The notes: generated from the sequence alone by a model not told the origin. Positions 27,950-37,075 are shown, numbered from the stretch's first letter. The stretch: 64,000 nt of DNA from an uncultured Verrucomicrobiota bacterium (GCA_902569115.1 CACFTI010000002.1:1-64000), one strand, 5' to 3'. Numbers and translations are program-made.

Positions 27950-28863
27950 ACCTTTGCCTGAGGTAATCGGACCCGTAAAACCAGAAATAAGAAACCAGCG
28001 ACGAAGGGTGCCACCAACAGACTCATCGCGGCAGCTCCTGGAAGATCAAATCGACCGGACCCTCCGGGAAATGCAACCTGGTAGACATAGGTGACGAGGA
28101 GTAAACCGGCATCCATCATACCCCCTGATCCCCCCAGCAGGGTATATGCACCAGAAAAGGAAGCTACCCCATCGACCACCAGAAAAACTCCAACAAACAG
28201 CGCAAGATTACGAACTCCTGGTACAAGAATTAAACGAATACGGGACAAAGATTTCATGCCCTCGAGCTTGGCCACCTCAAAATGCCAGGATGGGATACCT
28301 TCCAGTGCACACAGAAAAAACAAGGCAACCACACCCGTCCATCGCCAAACGGATTGTATGACCAAAGAAGGCATGATGAAATCCGGATCCATCATCCAAT
28401 TAATCGGATCCATACCAAAAGGGATGATTATGTACTGATTCAAGGCACCCTCTCTTCCGTGAAAAAAGAGATAGAATAATTTCGACATAGCACCTGGTAA
28501 GGCAAGACCTGGGATAAGTAAGCAAAAAGCGAGAATTCCCCTGTAGAGTCTTGGCAGTTCAAAAAGAGCAACCGCCAAAACAAAAGCCAACGGGATAATA
28601 CAAATCAATGAACCAAAAACATACTTTAAGGTATTTGACAAAGCCTTATGGAATTTTGGGTCACCTATAGTTCTTTGAAAATTTTCGAGACCCACATATT
28701 CAATCTCACGATTCTCAGAAGTTGCGAATCCTGAATCTGGGTTTTGCAAGGCAAGATCTACGCCCCAAAACAAAGGTACTACCCAACACAACACCCAAAG
28801 GGCTAAAAAAGGGAGCAACAGGGGAAGTAGGCGACGGAAACTTTCTTGAGGAAGTCCGTTCAT
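27946..28863 (-). CDS. ABC transporter permease, MalF-like
   Basis: A 305-residue inner-membrane permease with about six helices and a small periplasmic stretch after the first (about 40-75). The EAA-loop motif is EVAKLEGMKSLSRIRLILVP. It is encoded 18 bases downstream of the solute-binding protein gene and overlaps the second permease by 4 bases. The typical MalF large periplasmic P2 loop is absent, as in most sugar permeases of this class. Confidence 0.92.
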   Translation of the reverse strand: MNGLPQESFRRLLPLLLPFLALWVLCWVVPLFWGVDLALQNPDSGFATSENREIEYVGLENFQRTIGDPKFHKALSNTLKYVFGSLICIIPLAFVLAVALFELPRLYRGILAFCLLIPGLALPGAMSKLFYLFFHGREGALNQYIIIPFGMDPINWMMDPDFIMPSLVIQSVWRWTGVVALFFLCALEGIPSWHFEVAKLEGMKSLSRIRLILVPGVRNLALFVGVFLVVDGVASFSGAYTLLGGSGGMMDAGLLLVTYVYQVAFPGGSGRFDLPGAAAMSLLVAPFVAGFLFLVLRVRLPQAKV

Positions 28864-28881
28864 GGAAAAAGATTAAATAAT

Positions 28882-30144
28882 CTACCTTTTCCCCCAGGAT
28901 TGCTTCATAGCCTCGCGGTACTGTGAAATTGCTTCCTTCGGGGAAAGTGCTCCAAACATCACGGAACCAAAGTAATTTTCCTGCATCAAAAAGATAGCCT
29001 GCGGACGCCGCGGATCAACCACCACAGGTGGTATCTCATCGGCCAACTCCACAAGCAGATTTCCCATGGACTGCTTAAAGTAAGGATGTTCTTTAAGTAA
29101 ATCTTCATTTTTCCAAGCAGGCAGATAGGCGGGAAAACTGTTACCCTGTAGAAATCTCTCTGCATTTGCCTCCTTATTCTTCATCACAAATTCAAGGAAT
29201 TCCCAGGCCAGGTCTTTGTCTTTTGTCGCCTTACATATCATTAATCCCTGTCCTGCGAAAGTGGCTGTACGCGGACCCAACTTACCATCTTCTCCACGCC
29301 ATGTGGGCAGGGGCATCATCCCCCAAAGTCCCTCCATTCCCGGGGCAAACTGCTGAAAGAGATCCAATCCATACCAATCCGCACCGGCAACGCAAAGAAC
29401 TTCTCCCGCCTCCAGGTCCCCACTAAAAAATACCGGATCAAAGATGGACCCACGATCCGGCATCACCGCAATTTGTGCCTGGGACATTTCCGCAAACTCC
29501 TGAAGAACATCAATTGCCACTTTTTCATCAGGCAGAAAATTGCCTTTTTCGTCAAAAAGATCACTCCCTTTTTGCCTGAGCAGCACATCAAATAAAGTAC
29601 CATCGAGTGCAAGCATCCTTTGCCCCTGGGAATCCTGCAACTCCTCGCCAATGATCGCCATGTCTTCCCAAGTTTGCAATTCTTCCGGTTTGATCCCGTA
29701 TTCTTCAAATAAATCTTTGCGGTAGTAGAGCATCATCGCACTCAAAGATTGAGGCAGACCGAGCAGTTGTTTTTTGTAAGTAAAAACATCTAATCTTCTG
29801 GGATGTAATGTTTTATCCAATTTAGATTTCTTTGCTAACTGAGTCAGATCTAAAAATGGGCTTGGTCCGTTAAGAAAAACTCCAAAGAAGGTCTCATCCA
29901 ATTGCACCATATCCGGAAGCCCCTCACCAGTACGCAAAGCAACTCCTAATTTATCAGGCATTTCCCGAAACCCATAGGCTTTTACTTCCAATTCAAAACC
30001 CTTATTCTTCTTGGCAAAAATCTCCGCCATCTTTTCGTAATATACCTGATCCTGAAACGAACTGATCCACAAAGAAAGTTGTTCAGAAAACAAAGATTGC
30101 TGAAAGCAGATTAGAATGCATGCGTAAAAAAAATTTTTAATCAT
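28882..30144 (-). CDS. ABC transporter solute-binding protein (carbohydrate type)
   Basis: A 420-residue periplasmic binding protein with signal peptide (about 1-21, cleaved near FSEQ). The SBP family-1 fold includes WEDMAIIGEELQ, FYFSGDLEAGE-like segments and a final WEFLEFVMKNKEANAERF helix. The substrate is likely a sugar or oligosaccharide, judged by family and by the MalF/MalG/MalK-type partners, but no residues settle it. It is first in the minus-strand transporter operon, and the 140 bases upstream face the secreted repeat protein. Confidence 0.9.
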   Translation of the reverse strand: MIKNFFYACILICFQQSLFSEQLSLWISSFQDQVYYEKMAEIFAKKNKGFELEVKAYGFREMPDKLGVALRTGEGLPDMVQLDETFFGVFLNGPSPFLDLTQLAKKSKLDKTLHPRRLDVFTYKKQLLGLPQSLSAMMLYYRKDLFEEYGIKPEELQTWEDMAIIGEELQDSQGQRMLALDGTLFDVLLRQKGSDLFDEKGNFLPDEKVAIDVLQEFAEMSQAQIAVMPDRGSIFDPVFFSGDLEAGEVLCVAGADWYGLDLFQQFAPGMEGLWGMMPLPTWRGEDGKLGPRTATFAGQGLMICKATKDKDLAWEFLEFVMKNKEANAERFLQGNSFPAYLPAWKNEDLLKEHPYFKQSMGNLLVELADEIPPVVVDPRRPQAIFLMQENYFGSVMFGALSPKEAISQYREAMKQSWGKR

Positions 30145-30332
30145 TGTATAAAACTATATTTATCAGGGGCTTAAATTTTAAAAAATTAAAGATCTATACT
30201 GCTGATCTTCTATCCTTACCCATTCATAATCGCAAACATTTATGTTGTATTAGGATGGGAAAAAAAATTAACATAATCTGTTAAATGGTGTGCCCTAATT
30301 TTATTGGAAAAATACTCCTCCCAAAAATAACT

Positions 30333-32741
30333 ATGACAGAATTACTAACACAATGTAATAAATCATTTGTCTTTATTTTTACACTCTTGGCAATAACTCC
30401 AAATGTGGAAGCTCAAAATGGAGATACCAATACGCAGCAAGGATTGCCAGTGTACCTTATCTCGCACTTTGTCTCACCACTTACTGGTGGAGTCATTTCC
30501 GCTACCGGAAATTATGCATTCGAAATCTGGACTGATAGTTCAGGCACTGAAAACAAGAAACTCGTCAGTGCTGTCAAAAACGCAAATGACGAATGGCAGA
30601 GGGCAACGAATTCAAATAACAATGTAATTCAGTATGATCTTGCTGCTGACTACGATACAATCGAAGAAATTAATACTCTATTGAACGAATTCAATGTTCA
30701 ACCAATAGGTGTAATTATCGATGAGGAGGAAGACGCGGAAGGCAGTGAAACAACATTATCAAGTAACGGGACGCCGATTCAATGGGCCCGCACTAACGGT
30801 GACTCACAATCGGGTGTAATTTATGATCTAGCTCAGCCTATCAAGGTAATTGCTCCCACTGGATACACTGTAGTACTAAAAAATGTTGGAGAGAATGAAG
30901 AGTATGACACTCAACAAACTGTAGTTGATGATTTACATGCAGTATTGGCTGCAACGGGTAACCTTGATGGCAAAGGGTATGGGGGTATCTTTTACAAATC
31001 TGATAATAATACGGATTGGGATCATTGGACGACGACTTATGTTGCTTATGCAAAGCCACAGACCACCGATACAGAAGACCAAGATTCAGAGGAGATCATC
31101 ACCCCGCAGGGATTACCGGTGTACACTCTTTCCCAAACTCAGGTCGATACACTTGTCGGGGTAAATGCGGCCAATGCCGGGACCTATGCTGTGGAAATTT
31201 GGACTGACAGTTCAGGCACTGAAAACAAGAAACTGGTCAGTGCCCAACAAATTAACGAAGATTGGTTCAGGAAAGAAAATTCCAACGGTGATATCGAACA
31301 ATATGATCTGGTTCCCTCTTACGACTCTTTCGATGAGGTCATTTCTTACATCAGTTCTCAAAACCTAACACCCACAGGTCACATTATTGATGAGGAGGAG
31401 GAACACCATGGTCCTTTTAATTTCACGATTACAGATGAAATTGATCTTAATAATCCGCAAGAACTGATCGATCTTTCCTCTGACCATAACGATATTTGGT
31501 TCCAGCAAGTGAATCTTGAAGACGGAATATATATTTGGGCACTTTCAGTGGAAAACGACGATGAATACGGTGATACTAGTGAATCAAGTAACCTGATGGT
31601 CGAAATGAACGGTTCAGTATATGAGGGAGATTTTCATGCATATTGGCGTGATAAATTTGAAATTGATGTGGAAAATAATTCATCAAGTAACTGGAGAGAA
31701 AACCGCTTTGATACAAATGAAAGCGGTATCAGCGAGCTTTATCTTCATTATCCTGAAATCAGAGGTGCGAATGCTCACTTCGACTTTTCAATTATAGATG
31801 AAATTGATCTTAATAATCAGCAGGAACTTATCGATCTTTCCGCTGACCATGACGATGTTTGGTTTCAACGGGTGAACCTTGAGGATGGCAGGTATATTTG
31901 GGCTCTTTCCGTGGAAAACGATGATGAAAACGGTTCTACTAGTGAATCAAGTAACCTGATGGTCGAAATGAACGGTTCAGTGTATGAGGGAGATTTTCAT
32001 GACTATTGGAGGGATGCATTCGATATTATGATTGATAATAACTCAACCAATTGGAGAGAAGACCGTTTTGATGCCAATCCTGAAGGTATCAAAAATCTAC
32101 TTTTTCAGTTTCCTGAAATCCGCGGACCCAACGCCCCAGTCTCCCCTATGGTGAAAACTGATCCGCCTAAGTCATCTTTTGGAAATAAAGCCACATTTGT
32201 TGGCAAACTCATTACCGATGGTAACAATCGAAATCTCTCTCTGGGTTTTCAATTTAGTGAAGACCTTAGGTTTAATGATGTCATCGAAGTTCTCATTCGT
32301 GGTGATAATTTTGAAGCTGAATATGATTTCTCCAAGTATGAATCTAAATATCTCTACTATCGGGCATTTGCTCGAAACGAGGAATTCGAATCATTCGGAG
32401 CAAGAAAAAGGTTAAAAATAGAAGTTCTAGCCACAACGAAAATTAATGGAGCCAAGATCGTGGAAGGTGGTTGGGAATCTTCCGATTGGTTTGGTCACTA
32501 TTATATTCAAGAAAATGGATGGATTTACCATGAGGATTTGGGATGGTGTTTTCTCGTAATTCAAAAAAATAATCATTGGCTTTGGATGGAGAAATACGGT
32601 TGGCTATGGACTAAACCTAGCGTTTGGCCCTACTTGTATGTTAATGAGAACGCTAACTGGCTATATTTACTGAAAAGAAAATCCGGACCGAGCCTTTTCT
32701 TTGACCGTAAAATAGAGCAATTCCTGCCTGTTCATAACTAA
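30333..32741 (+). CDS. Secreted repeat protein with Trp/Tyr-rich C-terminal module
   Basis: An exported protein of about 802 residues with a signal peptide (NKSFVFIFTLLAITPNVEA); an in-frame ATG at 30285 would add 16 residues before it. It contains two homologous units of about 95 residues (IWTDSSGTENKKLVS in each) and then two tandem 121-residue units (WALSVENDDE and VEMNGSVYEGDFH in each). The final 100 residues are aromatic: WIYHEDLGWCF, WLWMEKYGWLWT, YLYVNENANWLYLL. I associate such endings with extracellular proteins of marine Verrucomicrobia, from memory. It is acidic and Asp/Asn-rich. Function is unknown; surface adhesion or matrix is a guess. Confidence 0.75.
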   Translation: MTELLTQCNKSFVFIFTLLAITPNVEAQNGDTNTQQGLPVYLISHFVSPLTGGVISATGNYAFEIWTDSSGTENKKLVSAVKNANDEWQRATNSNNNVIQYDLAADYDTIEEINTLLNEFNVQPIGVIIDEEEDAEGSETTLSSNGTPIQWARTNGDSQSGVIYDLAQPIKVIAPTGYTVVLKNVGENEEYDTQQTVVDDLHAVLAATGNLDGKGYGGIFYKSDNNTDWDHWTTTYVAYAKPQTTDTEDQDSEEIITPQGLPVYTLSQTQVDTLVGVNAANAGTYAVEIWTDSSGTENKKLVSAQQINEDWFRKENSNGDIEQYDLVPSYDSFDEVISYISSQNLTPTGHIIDEEEEHHGPFNFTITDEIDLNNPQELIDLSSDHNDIWFQQVNLEDGIYIWALSVENDDEYGDTSESSNLMVEMNGSVYEGDFHAYWRDKFEIDVENNSSSNWRENRFDTNESGISELYLHYPEIRGANAHFDFSIIDEIDLNNQQELIDLSADHDDVWFQRVNLEDGRYIWALSVENDDENGSTSESSNLMVEMNGSVYEGDFHDYWRDAFDIMIDNNSTNWREDRFDANPEGIKNLLFQFPEIRGPNAPVSPMVKTDPPKSSFGNKATFVGKLITDGNNRNLSLGFQFSEDLRFNDVIEVLIRGDNFEAEYDFSKYESKYLYYRAFARNEEFESFGARKRLKIEVLATTKINGAKIVEGGWESSDWFGHYYIQENGWIYHEDLGWCFLVIQKNNHWLWMEKYGWLWTKPSVWPYLYVNENANWLYLLKRKSGPSLFFDRKIEQFLPVHN
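30441..31402 (+). repeat. Two diverged copies of a ~95-codon unit inside the secreted protein gene
   Basis: Copy 1 starts near 30441 and copy 2 near 31110, 669 bases apart. Each begins GLPVY, contains EIWTDSSGTENKKLVSA and ends IDEEE. Around the central segment the DNA itself is nearly identical, implying recent duplication or selection. The stretch between copies encodes a distinct Ser/Thr/Asn-rich linker of about 125 residues. Confidence 0.75.
31414..32139 (+). repeat. Tandem duplication of a 363-base unit inside the secreted protein gene
   Basis: Units 31414-31776 and 31777-32139 each encode 121 residues. A run of about 64 bases within them (31575-31638 and 31938-32001) is nearly identical, starting ACTAGTGAATCAAGTAACCT. 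This exact in-frame 363-base period shows a recent internal duplication that can expand or contract by recombination. Confidence 0.85.
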
Positions 32742-32777
32742 CCAAAAATCATAAAGAAGCATGTTACAGGATCTGCT

Positions 32778-33662
32778 TTGGTAACTGTGCTCTTTTGCAT
32801 TGGAATATTTGGCTGTAGGCCAATAAACAATTCACTCGTCAGAAAAGAGCAAGATACCAAGCATCCCGAAGTAGAAAAAAGGAATAATATTCTTGATAAA
32901 AACTTCTCCAATATTCCAGAAATACGAATTATTTCAAAGAAATGGGGAACAGGTAATCATCAGGATATTTTGGCAGTTCTTCGCAGCGTCGCTGAGATCA
33001 TGTTTCCTCTCGGAGGAAAACCACCGTATAATTCCATCTGGGTAAGTCGTTCAGAACAGGGGCCCATCGTTCTCTACCAACGTGGCAAGCAAGGGGAGTA
33101 TATTGTCAAGTTGAACACGCAAGACCGCTTCTGGTGCCAGTATGCTTTCCAGTTTAGTCACGAGATCGGGCACATCCTCTGTGGTTACATGGATGGCGAT
33201 CCCTCCAACTTGTGGTTTGAGGAAACCCTCGGTGAAGTAGCGTCTTTATATGCTCTCTTACGATTGGAAGAAGCATGGAAAAAATCTCCCCCCTACCCTC
33301 ACTGGAAAGACTACGCACCAGAATTCACGAAGTACGCCGAGGAAAGAATAAAAAAATACGAAAATGAAATTCCTGCAGATCTGAAGGCCTGGTTCCAAGC
33401 AAATAAACAATCACTTCGTAATGATCCGGTGGATCGTCCGAGGAATGTATCCCTGGCGATTCGACTACTCCCGCTTTTTGATAAATTCCCGGAAGGATGG
33501 TCGGCCTCTGCTTTCCTTAACACAAAGAAATCAAAAACTCCCCGTAGTTATACCTCCTATATGAACGACTGGTATCAAGCTTGTCCTCTACCAGAACAAA
33601 AAAGCTTCGTAAAAAAAATAGCCGGTCATTTCGGAATCAAGCTTTCCTTACAAAAAGATTGA
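32778..33662 (+). CDS. Lipoprotein with HEXXH zinc-protease-like motif
   Basis: A 294-residue protein with a hydrophobic N-terminus ending in IFGC (Cys13 from the TTG start), so probably a lipoprotein. The central FSHEIGHILCGY gives His128, Glu129 and His132. NLWFEETLGEVASLYAL follows, whose glutamate could be the third zinc ligand of a gluzincin-type peptidase. No larger family is recognised. The only canonical starts are TTG 32778 or GTG 32787. Reading upstream in frame gives IIKKHVTGSALV before it, a more natural positively charged signal start, but without ATG, GTG or TTG. It follows the secreted repeat protein by 36 bases. Confidence 0.7.
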   Translation: MVTVLFCIGIFGCRPINNSLVRKEQDTKHPEVEKRNNILDKNFSNIPEIRIISKKWGTGNHQDILAVLRSVAEIMFPLGGKPPYNSIWVSRSEQGPIVLYQRGKQGEYIVKLNTQDRFWCQYAFQFSHEIGHILCGYMDGDPSNLWFEETLGEVASLYALLRLEEAWKKSPPYPHWKDYAPEFTKYAEERIKKYENEIPADLKAWFQANKQSLRNDPVDRPRNVSLAIRLLPLFDKFPEGWSASAFLNTKKSKTPRSYTSYMNDWYQACPLPEQKSFVKKIAGHFGIKLSLQKD

Positions 33663-33701
33663 GTCAATACTTAATGATTCTTTAACCCACAGCCCAAAAA
33701 A

Positions 33702-35024
33702 ATGATAACAAGAAGAAACTCACTCAAGGCCCTTGCTGGCTCCGTTACCTTTCCCTATCTCGCCCAAACTTCGTGGGCAAAATCTCCCCCGAGCGAAGTG
33801 GTCAACCACGCAAGTTTTGGGGGTGCCGGTATGGCTGGATCCGATTTAGGTCAAATTAAGAACCATCCAAAGGTAAAGATTCGGGCTATTGCCGAAATTG
33901 ACCCGGGGCGTAGAAGGCAGGCAGAACAGCGATTCAAGGGTACGAATGTATATGCTGATTGGCGCGAAATGCTGGAAAAGGAAGGTAAGAATCTTGATTG
34001 TGTGAATGTTTCCACACCGGATCACTTACATGCCTGCATGGGCATGAGTGCCATGCAACATGGACTTCATGTCTATGGACAAAAACCACTTACTCATCAA
34101 ATTGCTGAATCACGGGCTCTTACAGAATACGCCAAAGAGAAAAATCTGATGACCCAGATGGGAATTCAAATCCACTCTTACAGCGAATATAGAACCGCAG
34201 TAAAAATTGTTCATGATGGGGTAATTGGTAAGATCGTGCATGCCCATTCATTCAGTGGTAAACGATGGGGAGATTCTAATCCGCGACCCGATCGAAAAGA
34301 CCCTGTCCCCAAGGGTTTGGATTGGGATGGATGGATTGGACCTGCACCATTTGAGGATTATATCAAGGGATACTACCATCCCGGACAATGGAGAAAGCGT
34401 TTAGCTTATGGAACGGGTACATTCGGAGATATGGGTTGTCATATTTATGATCCCACATTCAAAGCCTTAGGTTTGACTTATCCAATATCTGTCCGATCAG
34501 AAGGACCGGAACCCAATCAAGACAACTGGGGCTTTGATGCAAAAATTCATTACATCTTTCCCAAGACTCCATTTTCAAAGGGAGAGAATCTTCCGGTGAC
34601 ATGGTACGATGGCGGCAATCGACCTCCTAAGGAGGTCACCGATCTTTTGGAAGGACAGAAACTACCCAGTCAAGGTTCTGTCATTATTGGAACCAAGGGC
34701 GTGATGTTAATTCCACATGTGGGCAAGCCTTCTTTGTATCCTAAAAAGAAATTTGCGGATCATAAAATTGAAGTGGTACCGGGAGGAAACCATTGGCATG
34801 AATTTATTGATGCAGTTCGGGGGGCAGGACCAAAACCGTCGGCCAATTTCGAATACGCAGGCCCCCTATCCGAAACCGTTCTGCTTGGCGGGATTGCCAC
34901 CCGTTTCAAAAACGAAACCCTGGTATGGGATGCACCGTCACTCTCTTTCAAAGGTAATAAGGAAGCCACTGCACTGGTTAATCGAAAATACAGAAAAGGG
35001 TGGGAAGTCAAGGGACTGGGCTAA
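33702..35024 (+). CDS. Tat-exported Gfo/Idh/MocA-family oxidoreductase
   Basis: A 440-residue protein with twin-arginine signal (ITRRNSLKALAGSVTF) and a Rossmann domain typical of Gfo/Idh/MocA (GGAGMAGSDLGQIKNHPK, then AIAEIDPGRRRQAEQRF). The family hinge segments DCVNVSTPDHLH and VYGQKPLTHQIAE are present; the usual EKP lysine is in QKP here. A C-terminal sheet domain follows. Exported members are numerous in PVC bacteria and handle sugars or sugar acids with bound NAD(P), but the substrate is unknown. Its stop is 1 base from the convergent EEP-family gene. Confidence 0.9.
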   Translation: MITRRNSLKALAGSVTFPYLAQTSWAKSPPSEVVNHASFGGAGMAGSDLGQIKNHPKVKIRAIAEIDPGRRRQAEQRFKGTNVYADWREMLEKEGKNLDCVNVSTPDHLHACMGMSAMQHGLHVYGQKPLTHQIAESRALTEYAKEKNLMTQMGIQIHSYSEYRTAVKIVHDGVIGKIVHAHSFSGKRWGDSNPRPDRKDPVPKGLDWDGWIGPAPFEDYIKGYYHPGQWRKRLAYGTGTFGDMGCHIYDPTFKALGLTYPISVRSEGPEPNQDNWGFDAKIHYIFPKTPFSKGENLPVTWYDGGNRPPKEVTDLLEGQKLPSQGSVIIGTKGVMLIPHVGKPSLYPKKKFADHKIEVVPGGNHWHEFIDAVRGAGPKPSANFEYAGPLSETVLLGGIATRFKNETLVWDAPSLSFKGNKEATALVNRKYRKGWEVKGLG

Positions 35025-35025
35025 A

Positions 35026-35904
35026 TTATTCGATCTCAAATTCGGCAATCGCCGGGTAATGATCCGATAGGATATCAGTCTTTGAATTGATCAAATACCG
35101 GGCCTTGATGCATTTATCCGCCAGGACTTTATTGGCGAAAATATAATCCAATCTTCGGGATGGTCCATTATCCTCACCAAGTCTCAGCTTTGTGGGAAAT
35201 GTACCGAGAAACCTCTCCCGTCTATCGGCGATTACATCCTGATAACCTGCCCGCTCTATTTTTTGTAGGTGTGAATAATCAAGCCGGTCATTTCGTAAAT
35301 TACGGTTACTCTTCCAGCGGATATCGAGGCGTCGGAAAAAGGGTATCATATCGGGGGTTTGCTCATAGTGAGCCTGATCTTTCTCCGAAAAAGTATTAAA
35401 GTCACCAATCAAAAGAACAGGCTCACTGGCTTGATGGGATTCGACCGTCTTGAGGAGCAGATCTATTTCCTGATGTCGAATTTCCCAATGTCCGGGGTGA
35501 AGATGAATCACATAAACTTGGATTCCAACGGTTTTACAGGAAAGCATACCATGATGATAGCCTTCGGTGACTCTCCTAATGTTTTCTATGGGATATCTGG
35601 AAGTAATACCAGTGGGAAAACCATCTCTCTTCAACAAGGCTGAATGCTTATGCCCCCAGAACTTACCATCTACGGCCAGTTTTTCCTCCGTATATCCATT
35701 CAATTCCTGCAGGACTACAATATCTGATTCCAAGGAGTGAACATATCCCAACCAATCCGATTTTCGATCCGCTTTCTTGGTAAAACCATACCACGCATTG
35801 TAGGTTAAGACCCGGACACTTTTTCTTTCATTTGCGACCAAAAACAAAGAGGTGACCGAGAAAACGCCCAAGAAAAACAAACGGGAAAAAGAAAAAGGAT
35901 TCAT
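35026..35904 (-). CDS. Secreted endonuclease/exonuclease/phosphatase (EEP) family protein
   Basis: A 292-residue protein with signal peptide (about 1-25, LFFLGVFSVTSLFLVANE). EEP motifs are LTYNAWYGF (Asn), VVLQELNGY (metal Glu), LIGDFNTFSE (Asp/Asn), RLDYIFANK and the final SDHYPAIAEF. These proteins are magnesium-dependent phosphodiesterases or phosphatases acting on DNA, phosphoinositides or sphingomyelin. Export suggests an extracellular phosphate-scavenging or DNA-degrading role, but the substrate is not determined. Confidence 0.88.
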   Translation of the reverse strand: MNPFSFSRLFFLGVFSVTSLFLVANERKSVRVLTYNAWYGFTKKADRKSDWLGYVHSLESDIVVLQELNGYTEEKLAVDGKFWGHKHSALLKRDGFPTGITSRYPIENIRRVTEGYHHGMLSCKTVGIQVYVIHLHPGHWEIRHQEIDLLLKTVESHQASEPVLLIGDFNTFSEKDQAHYEQTPDMIPFFRRLDIRWKSNRNLRNDRLDYSHLQKIERAGYQDVIADRRERFLGTFPTKLRLGEDNGPSRRLDYIFANKVLADKCIKARYLINSKTDILSDHYPAIAEFEIE

Positions 35905-35993
35905 TCTTATGAATATGAAGTCTAGGTTGAGCGAAGCAAATAACTTTTAGAATCCCTTTCTCCTTTTTACGATTACGAAGAGAATCAAAACTC

Positions 35994-36374
35994 ATGAACC
36001 CCGAGTACGACAATACCATCTTCCTACTTCCTGAATTTCCTGCAGTTTGGCCCAATAATTTTGCCATTATTACCGCACATAACCCGATGGATCAAAAGCT
36101 TACTGATTCTGAGAATATCAAACGAAACCAACAATTAGCAGAATGGGCTGAGCCGAAAATATTCATTAAACTTATTGGGAGTTCCCCCGACCGGACCCAT
36201 CAAGAAGCAAGCTTCGCGGGGGAATACTCTCTGAAAGAAGCGATTGAAATTGGCGAACAATTCAACCAACGGGCAATCTTTTATATCAGGGGAGAAAATT
36301 TGGAACTGGTTGAATGTAGTTCAGGAAAAAGTAAGATATTGGGAAAATTTTCTGAACGACTTGAAAAACTGTAA
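35994..36374 (+). CDS. DUF3293 protein
   Basis: A 126-residue soluble protein. It has FAIITAHNPMDQKLTDSENIKRNQQL, split here as FAIITAHNPMD and ENIKRNQQL, which recalls the DUF3293 core (an 'I-T-A-x-N-P' strand and 'N..R...L' helix). The FAGEYSLKEAIEIGEQFNQ region and IFYI strand also fit. No function is known for this domain. It lies 89 bases from the divergent EEP gene and its stop is 6 bases from the convergent DGK1-like gene. Confidence 0.78.
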   Translation: MNPEYDNTIFLLPEFPAVWPNNFAIITAHNPMDQKLTDSENIKRNQQLAEWAEPKIFIKLIGSSPDRTHQEASFAGEYSLKEAIEIGEQFNQRAIFYIRGENLELVECSSGKSKILGKFSERLEKL

Positions 36375-36380
36375 TTATGC

Positions 36381-37028
36381 TCAGATTAACACGAGTAAGG
36401 AGATCGCTGCCGGCACATAGAGATTATCATTGAGCGTAAGTCTTCCGAACTTGATGGGAAACAATTCCAGCAGGGAGATCCCAAGTGGAAATAAAATCAT
36501 ATGCATCCAGGTAAATTCTCCACCCCATTTGGAAAGAAAAGACGGTAAATAAGGAAACAGGAAGGTCAGTAAAAAGCACAGAAGAAAACATCCGATCGCT
36601 CCCTCGAGAGTTTTATCCCCCACTTTTACCCTCCCGAAGCCTTTCCCGCAAAGAGCGGCAGCGGCATCGCCGAGAATAAATAGGGTGAGGCTGATAAAAG
36701 CAGATGTGGCAAATGCATCACTCGACAAGGAAATCCAACTGCAAATAAAGGAACCAGCAATGATGTAGGTGGCTCCTGTTAATTGGGTCTCTTCCTGAGT
36801 TCTCATCATGGATCCAAAAAGATTGAAGAACCATGACCTAAAGGAACCCCAATAAAGCCTGCAAATGTCTATCACCAGGGACAGCAGTAAAAAGGCAAAA
36901 ACGATCCACAACACCTGCTCTTTACTCAGTGAAAACCATTCTGGCCCATAAAAGATAAAAACCGGATACCCCACGGCCAAAATGTGCAGCAACTTACGAT
37001 TGATTTCCTCTTTTCCGATCCTTCCCAT
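36381..37028 (-). CDS. DGK1/SEC59/VTE5-family membrane kinase-like protein
   Basis: A 215-residue integral membrane protein with about six helices. Family motifs are RKLLHILAVGYPV at the N-terminus, LGDAAAALCGKGFGRVKVGD then KTLEGAIGCF in the middle, and DNLYVPAA near the end. Eukaryotic relatives phosphorylate diacylglycerol, dolichol or phytol with CTP. Bacterial members are usually called phosphatidate cytidylyltransferase-like or phytol kinase-like. The lipid alcohol used here cannot be read from sequence. It lies 48 bases downstream of the topoisomerase pair on the same strand. Confidence 0.85.
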   Translation of the reverse strand: MGRIGKEEINRKLLHILAVGYPVFIFYGPEWFSLSKEQVLWIVFAFLLLSLVIDICRLYWGSFRSWFFNLFGSMMRTQEETQLTGATYIIAGSFICSWISLSSDAFATSAFISLTLFILGDAAAALCGKGFGRVKVGDKTLEGAIGCFLLCFLLTFLFPYLPSFLSKWGGEFTWMHMILFPLGISLLELFPIKFGRLTLNDNLYVPAAISLLVLI

Positions 37029-37075
37029 ACTTTACATTACTGGAAGAAGTAGTAGTCGCTTGAATCTAAGCAGGG

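Noticed and set aside
25251-30144. Sigma-54 -24/-12 promoters near the window's genes
   Set aside because: Reading the gaps by eye I found no TGGCAC-N5-TTGC pattern. rpoN is present, but its targets are not visible here.
30333-32741. Whether the repetitive secreted gene is a CRISPR-like or transposon repeat region
   Set aside because: The repeats are long, in frame and translated, with no spacers, terminal inverted repeats or transposase.
35994-36374. A toxin-antitoxin or defence role for the small DUF3293 gene
   Set aside because: Single small gene of an unassigned family with no partner. The evidence supports only the DUF label.
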